Positions 16,457 through 24,845 of a stretch of DNA of 35,096 nucleotides are shown piece after piece; the first letter of the stretch is position 1; each line of letters begins with the position of its first letter. Both the position numbers and the translations under genes were made by a program. Under the pieces are notes generated by a model. The model worked only from the letters and a program-made list of their open reading frames with translations, had not been told where the DNA came from and did not search any database. This stretch comes from Pyrinomonadaceae bacterium (GTDB lineage: Bacteria > Acidobacteriota > Blastocatellia > Pyrinomonadales > Pyrinomonadaceae): assembly GCA_030372865.1 (NCBI GenBank), contig JAUCQE010000281.1, positions 1-35,096 of the forward strand. The letters run 5' to 3'.

Positions 16457-18025
16457 ATGGACGTTGCGAACATCGGACAATTGCTTAAGGATCGCGTATC
16501 GCATTACCGGGAAAAGCCTTTTTTGTTCTCCGAGGCAGACGGCCGCGAGTGGACCTATGCTGAGTTCGATGCGGCCGTGAACCGCTCGGCGAACATGCTG
16601 TTGCAGCACGGCATTCAAAAAGGCGACGTTGTGAGCCTTTTGCTGCCCAATTCCGCCGAATACATCATCGCCTATTTCGCCTGCTGGAAGATCGGGGCTC
16701 TGGCTGGGCCGGTCAACAGCCTGCTCAAATCTGAAGAGATCGAATGGATCGTCTCGAACTCTGAGTCCAAACTGATCCTGATCGGCGACGAAGGCGCGAT
16801 CCCGACCCGAATCGAGGGTGTCGGGCGAACGCCGTCGATCCTGTTCGGAAACGTGGATATCGCAACCGAAGGCTTCAGCGACGAACTGGACGAAACCGAG
16901 ATCACTGAGAACGACGAGGCGATAATCATCTACACCTCAGGCACGACCGGCAAACCAAAGGGGTGCCTGCTGACTCACGGCAACCTGATAGCAAATGCGC
17001 GGCAGATCACGGAATGGCTCGGGTTCGGGCCTGATGACCGGCTGCTGAGTGTGATGCCGCTCTTTCACATGAACGCCGTTTCGGTTACCACGGTGTCGGC
17101 CCTTTATGCGGGCGGGTCGACGGTTGTCTCGCCAAAGTTCTCAGCCTCGCGTTTCTGGGACATTATCGAAAAATACCGCATCACATCATTCGGCTCCGTC
17201 GCGACAATGCTGTCGATGCTCCTCAATGTGAGCAGTGAGCAGCGAGCGATGAGCAGCACAGATAGAAAACCGCTTACTGCTCACGGCTCACCGCTTACTT
17301 CCCTGCGATTCGCAATGTGCGGTTCGGCCCCCGTGCCGTCGGAGGTATTGAAGAGATTCGAGGAGACCTTCGGTGTGCTCGTTATCGAGGGCTACGGCCT
17401 TTCGGAATCGACTTGCCGCTCGACTTTCAACCCGCCAAACCAGAACCGCAGGCCGGGCTCATGCGGCATGCCGATCGGCAACGAGATGCGCGTTGTCGAT
17501 GACGAGGACAGCGACGTCCCGGACGGCACACTCGGCGAGATCGTGCTCCGCGGCCCGAACATCTTCAAGGGTTATTTCAAGAACCCTGAAGCCACCGCAA
17601 AGGCGTTCGCCGGTGGCTGGTTCCACACAGGCGACATCGGCTATCGTGATGCCGACGGCTTCTACTACATCGCCGACCGCAAAAGTGACATGATCATCCG
17701 CGGCGGCGAGAACATTTACCCGCGCGAGATCGACGACCTCCTATACACGCACCCCGCAGTCGCCCACGCAGCCGTCATCGGGGTGCCCGATGAACTATAC
17801 GGCGAAGAGGTCGCCGCATTCATCGTACTCAAGGCAGAAACACGACCTGTAGGGAGTGTGCCCGGCGAACCTCAAGTTACCGCTCAAGACATCATCGACT
17901 TCTGCCAACTCCACCTCGCAGATTACAAATGCCCTAAGACCGTGCACTTTGTCGACGATATCCCCAAAGGCCCGACCGGTAAACTGTTGAAACGCGAGTT
18001 GGCAAAGCGGTTTTCTAAGGCGTAA
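16457..18025 (+). CDS. Acyl-CoA synthetase / AMP-dependent ligase
   Basis: The track ORF begins at 16217, but the segment before 16457 overlaps the divergent lipoprotein gene and has no family similarity. ATG 16457 (MDVANIGQLLKDR) gives 522 residues, normal for a FadD-like ligase. Motifs: IIYTSGTTGKPKG (phosphate loop, about 157-169), GYGLSES, WFHTGDIGYRD, IADRKSDMIIRGGENIYPRE and the catalytic Lys in GPTGKLLKREL near the end. It activates a carboxylic acid to an acyl-adenylate and then a CoA thioester; chain length is unknown. Two apparent insertions depart from the family: about 12 extra residues around 258-282, coded by an imperfect palindrome, and about 10 around 460-473. It is followed after 14 bases by the inositol-phosphate synthase. 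Confidence 0.92.
   Translation: MDVANIGQLLKDRVSHYREKPFLFSEADGREWTYAEFDAAVNRSANMLLQHGIQKGDVVSLLLPNSAEYIIAYFACWKIGALAGPVNSLLKSEEIEWIVSNSESKLILIGDEGAIPTRIEGVGRTPSILFGNVDIATEGFSDELDETEITENDEAIIIYTSGTTGKPKGCLLTHGNLIANARQITEWLGFGPDDRLLSVMPLFHMNAVSVTTVSALYAGGSTVVSPKFSASRFWDIIEKYRITSFGSVATMLSMLLNVSSEQRAMSSTDRKPLTAHGSPLTSLRFAMCGSAPVPSEVLKRFEETFGVLVIEGYGLSESTCRSTFNPPNQNRRPGSCGMPIGNEMRVVDDEDSDVPDGTLGEIVLRGPNIFKGYFKNPEATAKAFAGGWFHTGDIGYRDADGFYYIADRKSDMIIRGGENIYPREIDDLLYTHPAVAHAAVIGVPDELYGEEVAAFIVLKAETRPVGSVPGEPQVTAQDIIDFCQLHLADYKCPKTVHFVDDIPKGPTGKLLKRELAKRFSKA
17228..17300. repeat. Palindromic element inserted in frame in the acyl-CoA synthetase gene
   Basis: One arm at 17228-17256 (GTGAGCAGTGAGCAGCGAGC and on) and the other at 17271-17300 (CGCTTACTGCTCACGGCTCA and on) are imperfect reverse complements, matching at about 20 of 28 positions, with an A-rich centre. 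The arms are themselves made of short GAGCAG/GTGAGC units. The element reads through as VSSEQRAMSSTDRKPLTAHG and SPLTS, where family members have a shorter loop. It looks like a REP/MITE-like intragenic repeat. Only one copy was seen in this window. Confidence 0.65.
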
Positions 18026-18039
18026 TATTAACGGTTTCT

Positions 18040-19203
18040 ATGGCAAAGCGAACTTTAGGCATTGCGGTGGTCGGGCTTGGCGGGGCGGTCGGCACGACCA
18101 TGGCCGCGGGCATCGAACTGCTCAAAAACGGCCTTATCGGGACCGAAGGTTTGCCGCTAGCAGATGCCGCGGGGCTTGCGGATTATACTGATATCGTTTT
18201 TGCCGGTTGGGACCTTTTCGGCGACCACCTTGCCGCCGCAGCCGAGTCGCATGAGGTGCTGACATACAAACAGCACGTCGCGGTTGCCGACGCCCTTAAA
18301 GAGATCAAACCGTGGCCCGCGATCGGCAGCGAACGCTTCCTCGCAAACATCGACGGCGAGAATAAGCTCGCGGCCCCGTCGCACCGAAAAGCGATCGAGG
18401 CTGTTCGTGCGAACCTCGCCGAGTTCAAAGGCCGCTGCGATTCGGTCGTAGTAGTCAATCTTGCCTCGACCGAGAAGCTGGCCGCCGAGGGCAACGAAAT
18501 ATTCAATTCGCTCGCCGGTTTCGAAACGGCTTTGGATGAAAATTCGCCGGATATATCGCCGGCGATGCTATACGCCTACGCGGCGATCGCGGAAGGCGTC
18601 CCCTACGGCAATTTCACACCGTCCGTCGCAGTAGATATTCCGGCATTGATCGAGTTTGCGGAGAAACAGAAAGTTCCAGTAGCGGGTAAGGACGGCAAGA
18701 CCGGCCAGACGTTTATCAAGACCGTGCTCGCACCGGCACTCAAAAACCGGGCCTTGCACATTGACGGCTGGTATTCCACCAACATACTCGGCAACCGCGA
18801 CGGGCTTGCTCTCTCGAATGAAGATTCGCTCGCCTCAAAGGTGAAGACAAAAAGCTCCGTGCTCGATGACATCCTCGGCTACGACGTCCAGGACCACATC
18901 GTCGACATCCGCTATTACCGGCCTCGCGGCGATAACAAAGAAGCCTGGGACAATATCGACATCCGCGGCTTCCTTGGCCAGACGATGCAGATCAAGGTTA
19001 ACTTTCTCTGCCGCGACTCGATCCTCGCCGCCCCGCTCGCCATAGAGATCGCCCGCTGTCTAAATCTCGCCAAACAACGAGGCGAAGGCGGCATCCAGGA
19101 ACAACTGGCAGTGTTCTTCAAACTGCCGATGACCCGCAACACAAAACCGCAGCATGACTTTCACAAACAGGAAGAAATGCTAAAAGACTGGTTAACGCGC
19201 TAG
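18040..19203 (+). CDS. ino1: Inositol-3-phosphate synthase (myo-inositol-1-phosphate synthase)
   Basis: The protein has 387 residues. The N-terminus holds the NAD-binding loop AVVGLGGAVGTTMAAG. NFTPSVAVDIPALIEFAEK, AGKDGKTGQTFIKTVLAPAL, WYSTNILGNRDG and the region FLGQTMQIKVNFLCRDSILAAPL are hallmark blocks of the enzyme, with catalytic lysines expected in the KDGKTGQT and related segments. It converts glucose-6-phosphate to inositol-phosphate through an internal redox cycle with NAD, the entry step to inositol lipids and other inositol compounds. It lies 14 bases after the acyl-CoA synthetase, so the two are probably co-transcribed. Its 3' end overlaps the convergent TPR gene by 12 bases. 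Confidence 0.95.
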   Translation: MAKRTLGIAVVGLGGAVGTTMAAGIELLKNGLIGTEGLPLADAAGLADYTDIVFAGWDLFGDHLAAAAESHEVLTYKQHVAVADALKEIKPWPAIGSERFLANIDGENKLAAPSHRKAIEAVRANLAEFKGRCDSVVVVNLASTEKLAAEGNEIFNSLAGFETALDENSPDISPAMLYAYAAIAEGVPYGNFTPSVAVDIPALIEFAEKQKVPVAGKDGKTGQTFIKTVLAPALKNRALHIDGWYSTNILGNRDGLALSNEDSLASKVKTKSSVLDDILGYDVQDHIVDIRYYRPRGDNKEAWDNIDIRGFLGQTMQIKVNFLCRDSILAAPLAIEIARCLNLAKQRGEGGIQEQLAVFFKLPMTRNTKPQHDFHKQEEMLKDWLTR

Positions 19204-20088
19204 CTCTGCCTCAGCGGCGATATACCCAAAGCTTGCCCACTGGTTTCCTGCGACGATCTTGCGGAATATCTCCATCGCTTTCGTCTTGTCTCCGTTATAG
19301 AGATAGTAATTCCCTATCCCGTACGCGAGCGATGCGGAGCCGAGCGTGTTCGCATCGCCGCTGATCTTGGCAAGCAGCGTCTCGGCCTTTACTTCGCCCT
19401 TGTTCAGCTTTAGCAGATCAAGATAATCCGTGTTTTCTATCACTTCGACGTTCGTCTTGAAACGCCCGAGCACCTTTGCCGCATCGCCCTTCTTTCCCGC
19501 ACGCCGCACCGTCATGTAATACCAATAAACCGTCGCGGCACGCATGTCGTTATTTTTTGAAACGAGATAGGCTTCCTGGTACGCCTTTTCCGCTTTTGCG
19601 AAATCGCCTTTTAGGTAATACGCGAGCCCAAGGTGATACCAGATGTTCGATTGCAGAGTGCTGGTCGGGATGTTTTTCGCGTTCGGCAGGCCGTCGGGTT
19701 CCACTTCATCCGGCTTCCCCTTAATAAGGCTCGCGGCCTTTTCAAAGTCTTTGATCGCGTCGTCAAAACAGCGAAGTGTAATGTACCGATGGCCGCGGTG
19801 GCGGTAGAACCGGGCGTCGTCCGCGTACAGCCCGATGCCCTCCGTAAACACCTCGATCGCCGCAAGGTATTCACCCAGATACGCCGCCCTTCGCCCGACC
19901 CAGATCATGTTGTCGGCTGTCTGGTCTGCGGCAAACTTTTTCGCCGCATCGACGACGTTCTTTTTGTATTCCGCCCGGACGCTGTCGGGCATCTCCGGCG
20001 GAACGACCTCGGCATTCTCGGCACAATCCTGCGCGGCAGCGTGGCCGGCAAAAACGAGCAAAAGGGTAAGCGATAGAACGGTTCTCAT
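19192..20088 (-). CDS. Secreted TPR-repeat protein
   Basis: The protein has 298 residues. A signal peptide (MRTVLSLTLLLVFAGHAAAQ) is followed by helical repeats of TPR type: YLAAIEVFTEGIGLYADDAR then FYRHRGHRYITLRCFDDAIKDFEKA, SNIWYHLGLAYYLKGDFAKAEKAYQEAYLV and a last LYNGDKTKAMEIFRKIVAGN. It is predicted to be periplasmic, with a scaffold or binding role. The mature part has one Cys near the start and one in the repeats. It is divergent from the phosphoglucose isomerase gene across 129 bases. Confidence 0.85.
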   Translation of the reverse strand: MRTVLSLTLLLVFAGHAAAQDCAENAEVVPPEMPDSVRAEYKKNVVDAAKKFAADQTADNMIWVGRRAAYLGEYLAAIEVFTEGIGLYADDARFYRHRGHRYITLRCFDDAIKDFEKAASLIKGKPDEVEPDGLPNAKNIPTSTLQSNIWYHLGLAYYLKGDFAKAEKAYQEAYLVSKNNDMRAATVYWYYMTVRRAGKKGDAAKVLGRFKTNVEVIENTDYLDLLKLNKGEVKAETLLAKISGDANTLGSASLAYGIGNYYLYNGDKTKAMEIFRKIVAGNQWASFGYIAAEAELAR

Positions 20089-20098
20089 GACGGGAATA

Positions 20099-20114
20099 TT
20101 AACAGCATTGTTAA
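20099..20114. promoter_or_regulatory. Inverted repeat TTAACA-N4-TGTTAA upstream of the TPR gene
   Basis: A perfect six-base inverted repeat with a four-base spacer lies 11 bases before the start codon of the minus-strand TPR gene, in the divergent region shared with the isomerase gene. It has the size of a dimeric regulator site, but no regulator gene is next to it and chance is a real alternative. Confidence 0.25.
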
Positions 20115-20144
20115 CATCCGCCGAACCGCGGGCACGGGCCGCGA

Positions 20145-20172
20145 TTGCGTTCCCGCCCGCTTAGGGTAAGAT
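20145..20172 (+). promoter_or_regulatory. Candidate promoter of the phosphoglucose isomerase gene
   Basis: TTGCGT at 20145-20150 and TAAGAT at 20167-20172 are separated by 16 bases and lie 45 bases before the ATG at 20218. The match to sigma70 boxes is fair. A transcript start near 20180 would give a leader of about 40 bases. Confidence 0.4.
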
Positions 20173-20217
20173 AAAAGCTCGCGTAAATTGCAGAAAACAT
20201 TGAGGCCGTAACACTTT

Positions 20218-21921
20218 ATGACCACTTCATCTTTCACATTCTCGCTCCCCGAAAACATCGACCAAGCCGTGACCGCCGAGATCGCCGCGTGGCACAGCGA
20301 GCGCAAGATCGCACGCATCTGGGAAAAAGACGCCGGCGTCTGGACGTCTTCGGGCGAAGAGAAATGGCTCGGCTGGCTCGACATCGTCGCCCGCGAACTC
20401 GGCGATCTGGAAAGATATCGCGAGCTCAGACGTGACATTGAAGAAGCAGGGTTCAGGGACATCCTGCTGATGGGAATGGGCGGCTCGTCGCTCTGCCCGG
20501 AGGTTTTGGCCATCACGTTCGGCAGGCCGAATTTCCATATCCTCGATTCGACAGTCCCCGAACAGGTCAAGGCCGTCGAAGAAAAACTGGACCTCGCGAA
20601 CACGCTATTCATCGTCGCCAGCAAATCGGGTTCGACGCTCGAACCGAACTGCTTCAAGCAGTATTTCTATGAGCGCGCGTCAGACATCGTCGGACGCGAA
20701 AACGCGGGCAAGCAGTTCATTGCCATCACCGATCCCGGCTCAAGGATGGAACAGGTCGCGAAGGAAGACGGTTTTCGCCACATCTTCTACGGCGAGCCGA
20801 CGGTCGGCGGGCGGTTTTCCGCATTGTCGCCATTCGGGATAACGGCCGCAGCGGCGATGGGGCTTAATGTTGAAACCGTTCTCCGGCGTGCCGCATTGAC
20901 GGCGGACGAATGCCGGATCGAAGATCCCGCGAACAATCCCGGTGCGATGCTCGGCCTTGTCCTCGGCGTTTGCCATCGGCTCGGCCGCGACAAGCTCACG
21001 ATCATCACTTCGCCGGGGATATACGATATGGGGGCATGGATGGAACAGCTGATCGCCGAATCGACCGGAAAGCACGGCGTCGCGATCATCCCCGTCGACC
21101 GCGAGGCAAAACAGCCCGCCGTCAGCTACGGCGACGACCGAGTTTTCGTTTACGTGAAGCTCGCAGGTTCCGAGTCGGCGGTTGACCTTGCCGAACTTCA
21201 CCTTTGCGGGCATCCGGTGCTGCAGATCGAGATGCCGGAGATCTACGACATCGGTGCCGAATTTTTCCGCTGGGAGTTTGCGACCGCCGTCGCGGGCGCG
21301 GTGATGGGTATCAACCCGTTCGACCAGCCCGATGTCGAATCGGCAAAGATCGAGGCCCGAAAGATCACCGACGAATACGAAACCACGGGCGAACTTCCGG
21401 CAGAGACACCGTTCTTTGAAGAGGATGGCATATCGCTCTTTTCATCCGAAACGTACGCGGCAAAGCTGATGGAAATGACGGACGAGCCGAGACTCACCGA
21501 GATACTGTCAGCGCATTTCGCGAACGTCGAGGACGGCGATTACTTTGCCGTCCTCGGTTATATCGAGATGAACGTGTCGAACGAAGAGACGCTGCAGCGG
21601 ATAAGGACGCACGTCCTTGAGCTTCGGCTCGCGGCGACGTGTCTCGGTTTCGGGCCGCGATTCCTCCACTCGACAGGGCAGGCATACAAGGGCGGTGCGA
21701 ACAACGGCGTGTTTCTACAGATCACCGCAGACGACGCGGTCGACCTGCCGGTGCCCGGGCAGAAATATACGTTTGGAGTGGTGAAGGCCGCACAGGCACG
21801 TGGCGATTTCCAGGTGCTGCTTGACCGCGAACGCCGTGCGCTTCGCGTGCATATTAAAGGCCCGGTCGATGCGGGCCTCGAGAAGCTGGTCAATAGCCTG
21901 ATAGTACCGGTTGCTATCTAG
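20218..21921 (+). CDS. pgi: Glucose-6-phosphate isomerase of the Tal-Pgi type, stand-alone
   Basis: The protein has 567 residues. It contains GMGGSSLCPEVL, the SIS-domain segment IVASKSGSTLEPN, the isomerase signature-like GGRFSALSPFG, and a long C-terminal part (AATCLGFGPRFLHSTGQAYK then GGANNGVFLQIT) that I associate with the isomerase half of bifunctional transaldolase/phosphoglucose isomerase proteins. The transaldolase half is absent: the divergent TPR gene begins 129 bases upstream. It interconverts glucose-6-phosphate and fructose-6-phosphate. The inositol-phosphate synthase 1 kb upstream uses the same sugar phosphate. The stop codon lies within CTAG, which also contains the stop of the convergent SDR gene. 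Confidence 0.9.
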   Translation: MTTSSFTFSLPENIDQAVTAEIAAWHSERKIARIWEKDAGVWTSSGEEKWLGWLDIVARELGDLERYRELRRDIEEAGFRDILLMGMGGSSLCPEVLAITFGRPNFHILDSTVPEQVKAVEEKLDLANTLFIVASKSGSTLEPNCFKQYFYERASDIVGRENAGKQFIAITDPGSRMEQVAKEDGFRHIFYGEPTVGGRFSALSPFGITAAAAMGLNVETVLRRAALTADECRIEDPANNPGAMLGLVLGVCHRLGRDKLTIITSPGIYDMGAWMEQLIAESTGKHGVAIIPVDREAKQPAVSYGDDRVFVYVKLAGSESAVDLAELHLCGHPVLQIEMPEIYDIGAEFFRWEFATAVAGAVMGINPFDQPDVESAKIEARKITDEYETTGELPAETPFFEEDGISLFSSETYAAKLMEMTDEPRLTEILSAHFANVEDGDYFAVLGYIEMNVSNEETLQRIRTHVLELRLAATCLGFGPRFLHSTGQAYKGGANNGVFLQITADDAVDLPVPGQKYTFGVVKAAQARGDFQVLLDRERRALRVHIKGPVDAGLEKLVNSLIVPVAI

Positions 21922-22640
21922 ACGAGCTGGTGCGATTCCGGCATCAGTACGACCTCGGCCATCACGCCTTCGCCTTCCTGCGTCGCTGCGAAAAAGGCGG
22001 CCTGAGCGGCGGCCTCGACCGAGAGCATTTTTGAGCGGTCGACCTTCATCGTGACATTGTCCCAAAAGGTGGAATCAACGCCACCCAAATGCATCAGGCT
22101 GAACCGGACACCGAACCGCTTATACTCCTGTGCAAGGCATTTCACCATGCCGGTCAACGCATACTTTGCCGCGCAATAACCCGCCGCCTGCATCATCGGG
22201 GCTTTACCCAAAATGCCCGGAAACGCGACAACGCGGCCGAATTTCTTTTCCGCCATTTTCGGCAGCACGGCCTGAAACACGTTGAACGACGTGCGAACGT
22301 TCGCGTTCAACAACGCATCGAGATCAGCCGCCGTCAGTTCCGCGAACGGCTTCACGATCCCGAGCCCCGCAGCCTGTATCAGATAGTCGATCGACCCGAA
22401 CCGCTCGGCCGCCGCCTCTGCAAGCTGCCTCGCATCATCCTCATTCGACGCATCCGCCGCCAACGCCAGCACGTTCGGGTTCCCGCCCGCGTTCAGCTTG
22501 TATTCAAGCTCGAGCAGTTCCGATTCCGTCCGCGAGCTCACAACAACATTTGCCCCGGCCTCCGAAAAAAGCTCCGCGACCCGCTGCCCGATCCCGCGGC
22601 CAGCACCAACAACAAGACAAGTCTTCCCTTCAAGATTCAT
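21918..22640 (-). CDS. Short-chain dehydrogenase/reductase
   Basis: The track ORF starts at 22682, but the ATG at 22640 (MNLEGKTCLVVGAG) puts the Rossmann strand at the usual distance from the N-terminus, giving 240 residues. The cofactor loop is GAGRGIG (variant of TGxxxGIG). QAAG stands for NNAG, and YCAAKYA provides the catalytic Tyr and Lys. The usual catalytic Ser position reads VVAFPGILG, so Ser is not obvious, which is unusual and may change or weaken activity. The substrate is unknown. The gene is convergent with pgi. Confidence 0.85.
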   Translation of the reverse strand: MNLEGKTCLVVGAGRGIGQRVAELFSEAGANVVVSSRTESELLELEYKLNAGGNPNVLALAADASNEDDARQLAEAAAERFGSIDYLIQAAGLGIVKPFAELTAADLDALLNANVRTSFNVFQAVLPKMAEKKFGRVVAFPGILGKAPMMQAAGYCAAKYALTGMVKCLAQEYKRFGVRFSLMHLGGVDSTFWDNVTMKVDRSKMLSVEAAAQAAFFAATQEGEGVMAEVVLMPESHQLV

Positions 22641-22779
22641 TTCGTTATGTTTCCCAATGCGCCAAGACATGTTTTCGGCCATATGCGCGTTCGGGATTCA
22701 GAGGTGCGCGGTTTTGAGATATGTCGGCTGCATTACGGACGAACCAGGCGGATTCGGATTGTGATGTAGGTAACGCGCC

Positions 22780-24108
22780 ATGTCAGGACTTAAGCCGCCA
22801 TTCCTATTCGCGACCGGAATCGAGAACAGTTGCCCGACGATCGAGAACGGGCGGACACGTAGGGACGAGTTCGCACATTGCGGACATTACGAACGCTGGG
22901 AAGAGGATTTACAGCTCGTCTGCGATCTCGGGATAAGGTTTCTACGTTACGGGGTGCCGATCTACCGTGTCCACACTGCGGCTGACACTTACGACTGGGA
23001 ATTCTCCGATCTCGCGTTCGAACGGCTACGGAAACTCGATATCGCCCCGATCGTCGATCTTTGCCATTTCGGCGTGCCGGATTGGATCGGCGATTTCCAA
23101 AATCCGGAACTCCCGTCGCATTTTGCGCGCTATGCCGAGGAATTCGCGAAGAGGTACCCGTGGGTGCAGCTATACACGCCGATGAACGAGATGTTCATTT
23201 GCGCAATGTTCTCCGCTGCGTACGGGTGGTGGAACGAACAGCTTGCGAGCGACCGGGCTTTCGTGACCGCACTGAAGAACATCGTTAAGGCAAATGTGCT
23301 GGCGATGAACGCGATATTGAAGGTGCGCGCTGACGCGATTTTCGTCCAGAGCGAATCTTCTGAATACTTTCATGCGGAGAACCCGGCCGCGATCGGGCCG
23401 GCCGAGATACTGAACGCGAAGCGATTCCTTTCGCTCGACCTGAACTACGGTAGGCGGATCGAATCTGAAATGTACGAGTACTTGATGGACAACGGGATGA
23501 CGCGGGAGGAGTACCATTTCTTTCTCGAGCACCGGTTCAAGCAGCACTGCATCATGGGCAACGACTACTACGTGACCAACGAGCACTTGGTGCATGCTGA
23601 CGGGACAACGAGGGCGTCTGGGGAGGTTTTCGGATACGACGAGATCACGTGGCATTACTATGACCGCTATCACCTGCCGGTGATGCACACCGAAACGAAT
23701 CTGCGCGAGGGCCCAAGTGGCGAAGAGGCGGCCGATTGGCTGTGGAAGCAGTGGGCGAACGTGCTTCGCGTGCGCAACGACGGGATCCCCGTGGTCGGTT
23801 TCACTTGGTATTCATTAATCGATCAGGTGGACTGGGACGTCGCTCTGCGGGAGGTTAACAACAACATCGACCCGGTCGGGCTTTACGATATTGACCGAAA
23901 GATCAGGCCGGTGGGGCTAAGGTACAAACAGTTGATAAGCGATTGGCGCAACGTGCTGCCGGCGCAGAGCGTCTGCCTTCAAGTACCGGTGTCGATGCCG
24001 TCCGACTACGAAAGCTGCCCGGAAGAAGCCGAACAGGAGGAAGCGGAGGCGAGGCGGATAAATACGACACCGGCGGATGCAGCCTCTGTCCAGGGAGTCA
24101 GAAGATGA
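22780..24108 (+). CDS. GH1-like glycoside hydrolase
   Basis: The protein has 442 residues in a TIM-barrel of clan GH-A. TPMNEM at 134-139 corresponds to TxNEP with Glu137 as acid/base. MHTETN around 302-307 corresponds to I/VTENG with Glu305 as nucleophile. GFTWYSLIDQVDWD matches the GH1 block near the sugar site. No signal peptide is seen, so it is likely cytoplasmic. The sequence departs from classical beta-glucosidases (TETN instead of TENG, NEM instead of NEP), so specificity is open. The last about 45 residues are a charged tail (PEEAEQEEAEARR). The gene overlaps the next SDR gene in ATGA, indicating translational coupling. Confidence 0.83.
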   Translation: MSGLKPPFLFATGIENSCPTIENGRTRRDEFAHCGHYERWEEDLQLVCDLGIRFLRYGVPIYRVHTAADTYDWEFSDLAFERLRKLDIAPIVDLCHFGVPDWIGDFQNPELPSHFARYAEEFAKRYPWVQLYTPMNEMFICAMFSAAYGWWNEQLASDRAFVTALKNIVKANVLAMNAILKVRADAIFVQSESSEYFHAENPAAIGPAEILNAKRFLSLDLNYGRRIESEMYEYLMDNGMTREEYHFFLEHRFKQHCIMGNDYYVTNEHLVHADGTTRASGEVFGYDEITWHYYDRYHLPVMHTETNLREGPSGEEAADWLWKQWANVLRVRNDGIPVVGFTWYSLIDQVDWDVALREVNNNIDPVGLYDIDRKIRPVGLRYKQLISDWRNVLPAQSVCLQVPVSMPSDYESCPEEAEQEEAEARRINTTPADAASVQGVRR

Positions 24109-24845
24109 TGCGGTTTAAAGGCAAGGCGGCCCTAGTGACTGGCGGGGCGAGCGGAATCGGCAGGGCAACGGCGAAGCGATTGGGGTCGGAGGGAGCAAGC
24201 GTGCTGATCGCGGACGTTGATCTTAAGAAGAGTAACGCGGCTGCGGAAGAGGTAAAACGCGCCGGCTCTCCGGACGCGATAGCTGCAGTGTGCAATGTCG
24301 CGGAGGAGACCGCGGTGGAGAACGCTGTTGATGTCGTTATCGAGCGGTTCGGCAAGATCGACATCGTGGTCAACAATGCGGGCCTGATGGTCTTCAAGCC
24401 GATCGCGGAGCAGACCGGAGAGGATTGGCTAAAGATACTCAACGTAGACCTACTCGGGGCTTTTTACTTTACCAAGCAAGCCTTTCTTAAGATGAAGAGC
24501 GGCGGCGTCATCGTGAACGTATCGAGCGTGCACGCCGTGGAAACCACACCGCTCGTGGCCGCTTACGCTGCCGCAAAGGCCGCGCTCGTTTCCCTGACGC
24601 GCTCAGCATCGCTCGAAGGCAAATCGAAAGGCATACGCGTCAATGCCGTCCTGCCCGGAGCCGTCGACACGCCGATGCTCTGGGAAAACCCGAACATCAG
24701 ATCCGGTGTCGAGACCATCAGCCTCACCGACGTCGGCAAGCCCGAAGATATCGCAGCGGCGATTGCTTACCTGGCCTCGGATGACGCAAAGTTTGTGGAT
24801 GGCGCGGCGATGAGAGTGGACGGCGGGAGATTGAGTAGGCTTTAA
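24105..24845 (+). CDS. Short-chain dehydrogenase/reductase
   Basis: The track ORF begins at 23943 inside the glycosidase gene. The real start is the ATG at 24105, overlapping the glycosidase stop (ATGA) and preceded by AGGGAG, giving 246 residues. All classical SDR motifs are present: TGGASGIG for the cofactor, NNAG, the Ser of VNVSSVHA, YAAAK with catalytic Tyr and Lys, and VLPGAVDTPM. Asp in LIADVD after the second strand suggests NAD rather than NADP. Coupling with the GH1-like enzyme suggests a joint step on a sugar or glycoside, for example oxidation of the released aglycone or sugar. Confidence 0.9.
   Translation: MMRFKGKAALVTGGASGIGRATAKRLGSEGASVLIADVDLKKSNAAAEEVKRAGSPDAIAAVCNVAEETAVENAVDVVIERFGKIDIVVNNAGLMVFKPIAEQTGEDWLKILNVDLLGAFYFTKQAFLKMKSGGVIVNVSSVHAVETTPLVAAYAAAKAALVSLTRSASLEGKSKGIRVNAVLPGAVDTPMLWENPNIRSGVETISLTDVGKPEDIAAAIAYLASDDAKFVDGAAMRVDGGRLSRL

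Noticed and set aside
22089-22769. 226-codon plus-strand ORF
   Set aside because: Antisense to the SDR gene; Arg/His-rich composition typical of reverse-strand shadows.
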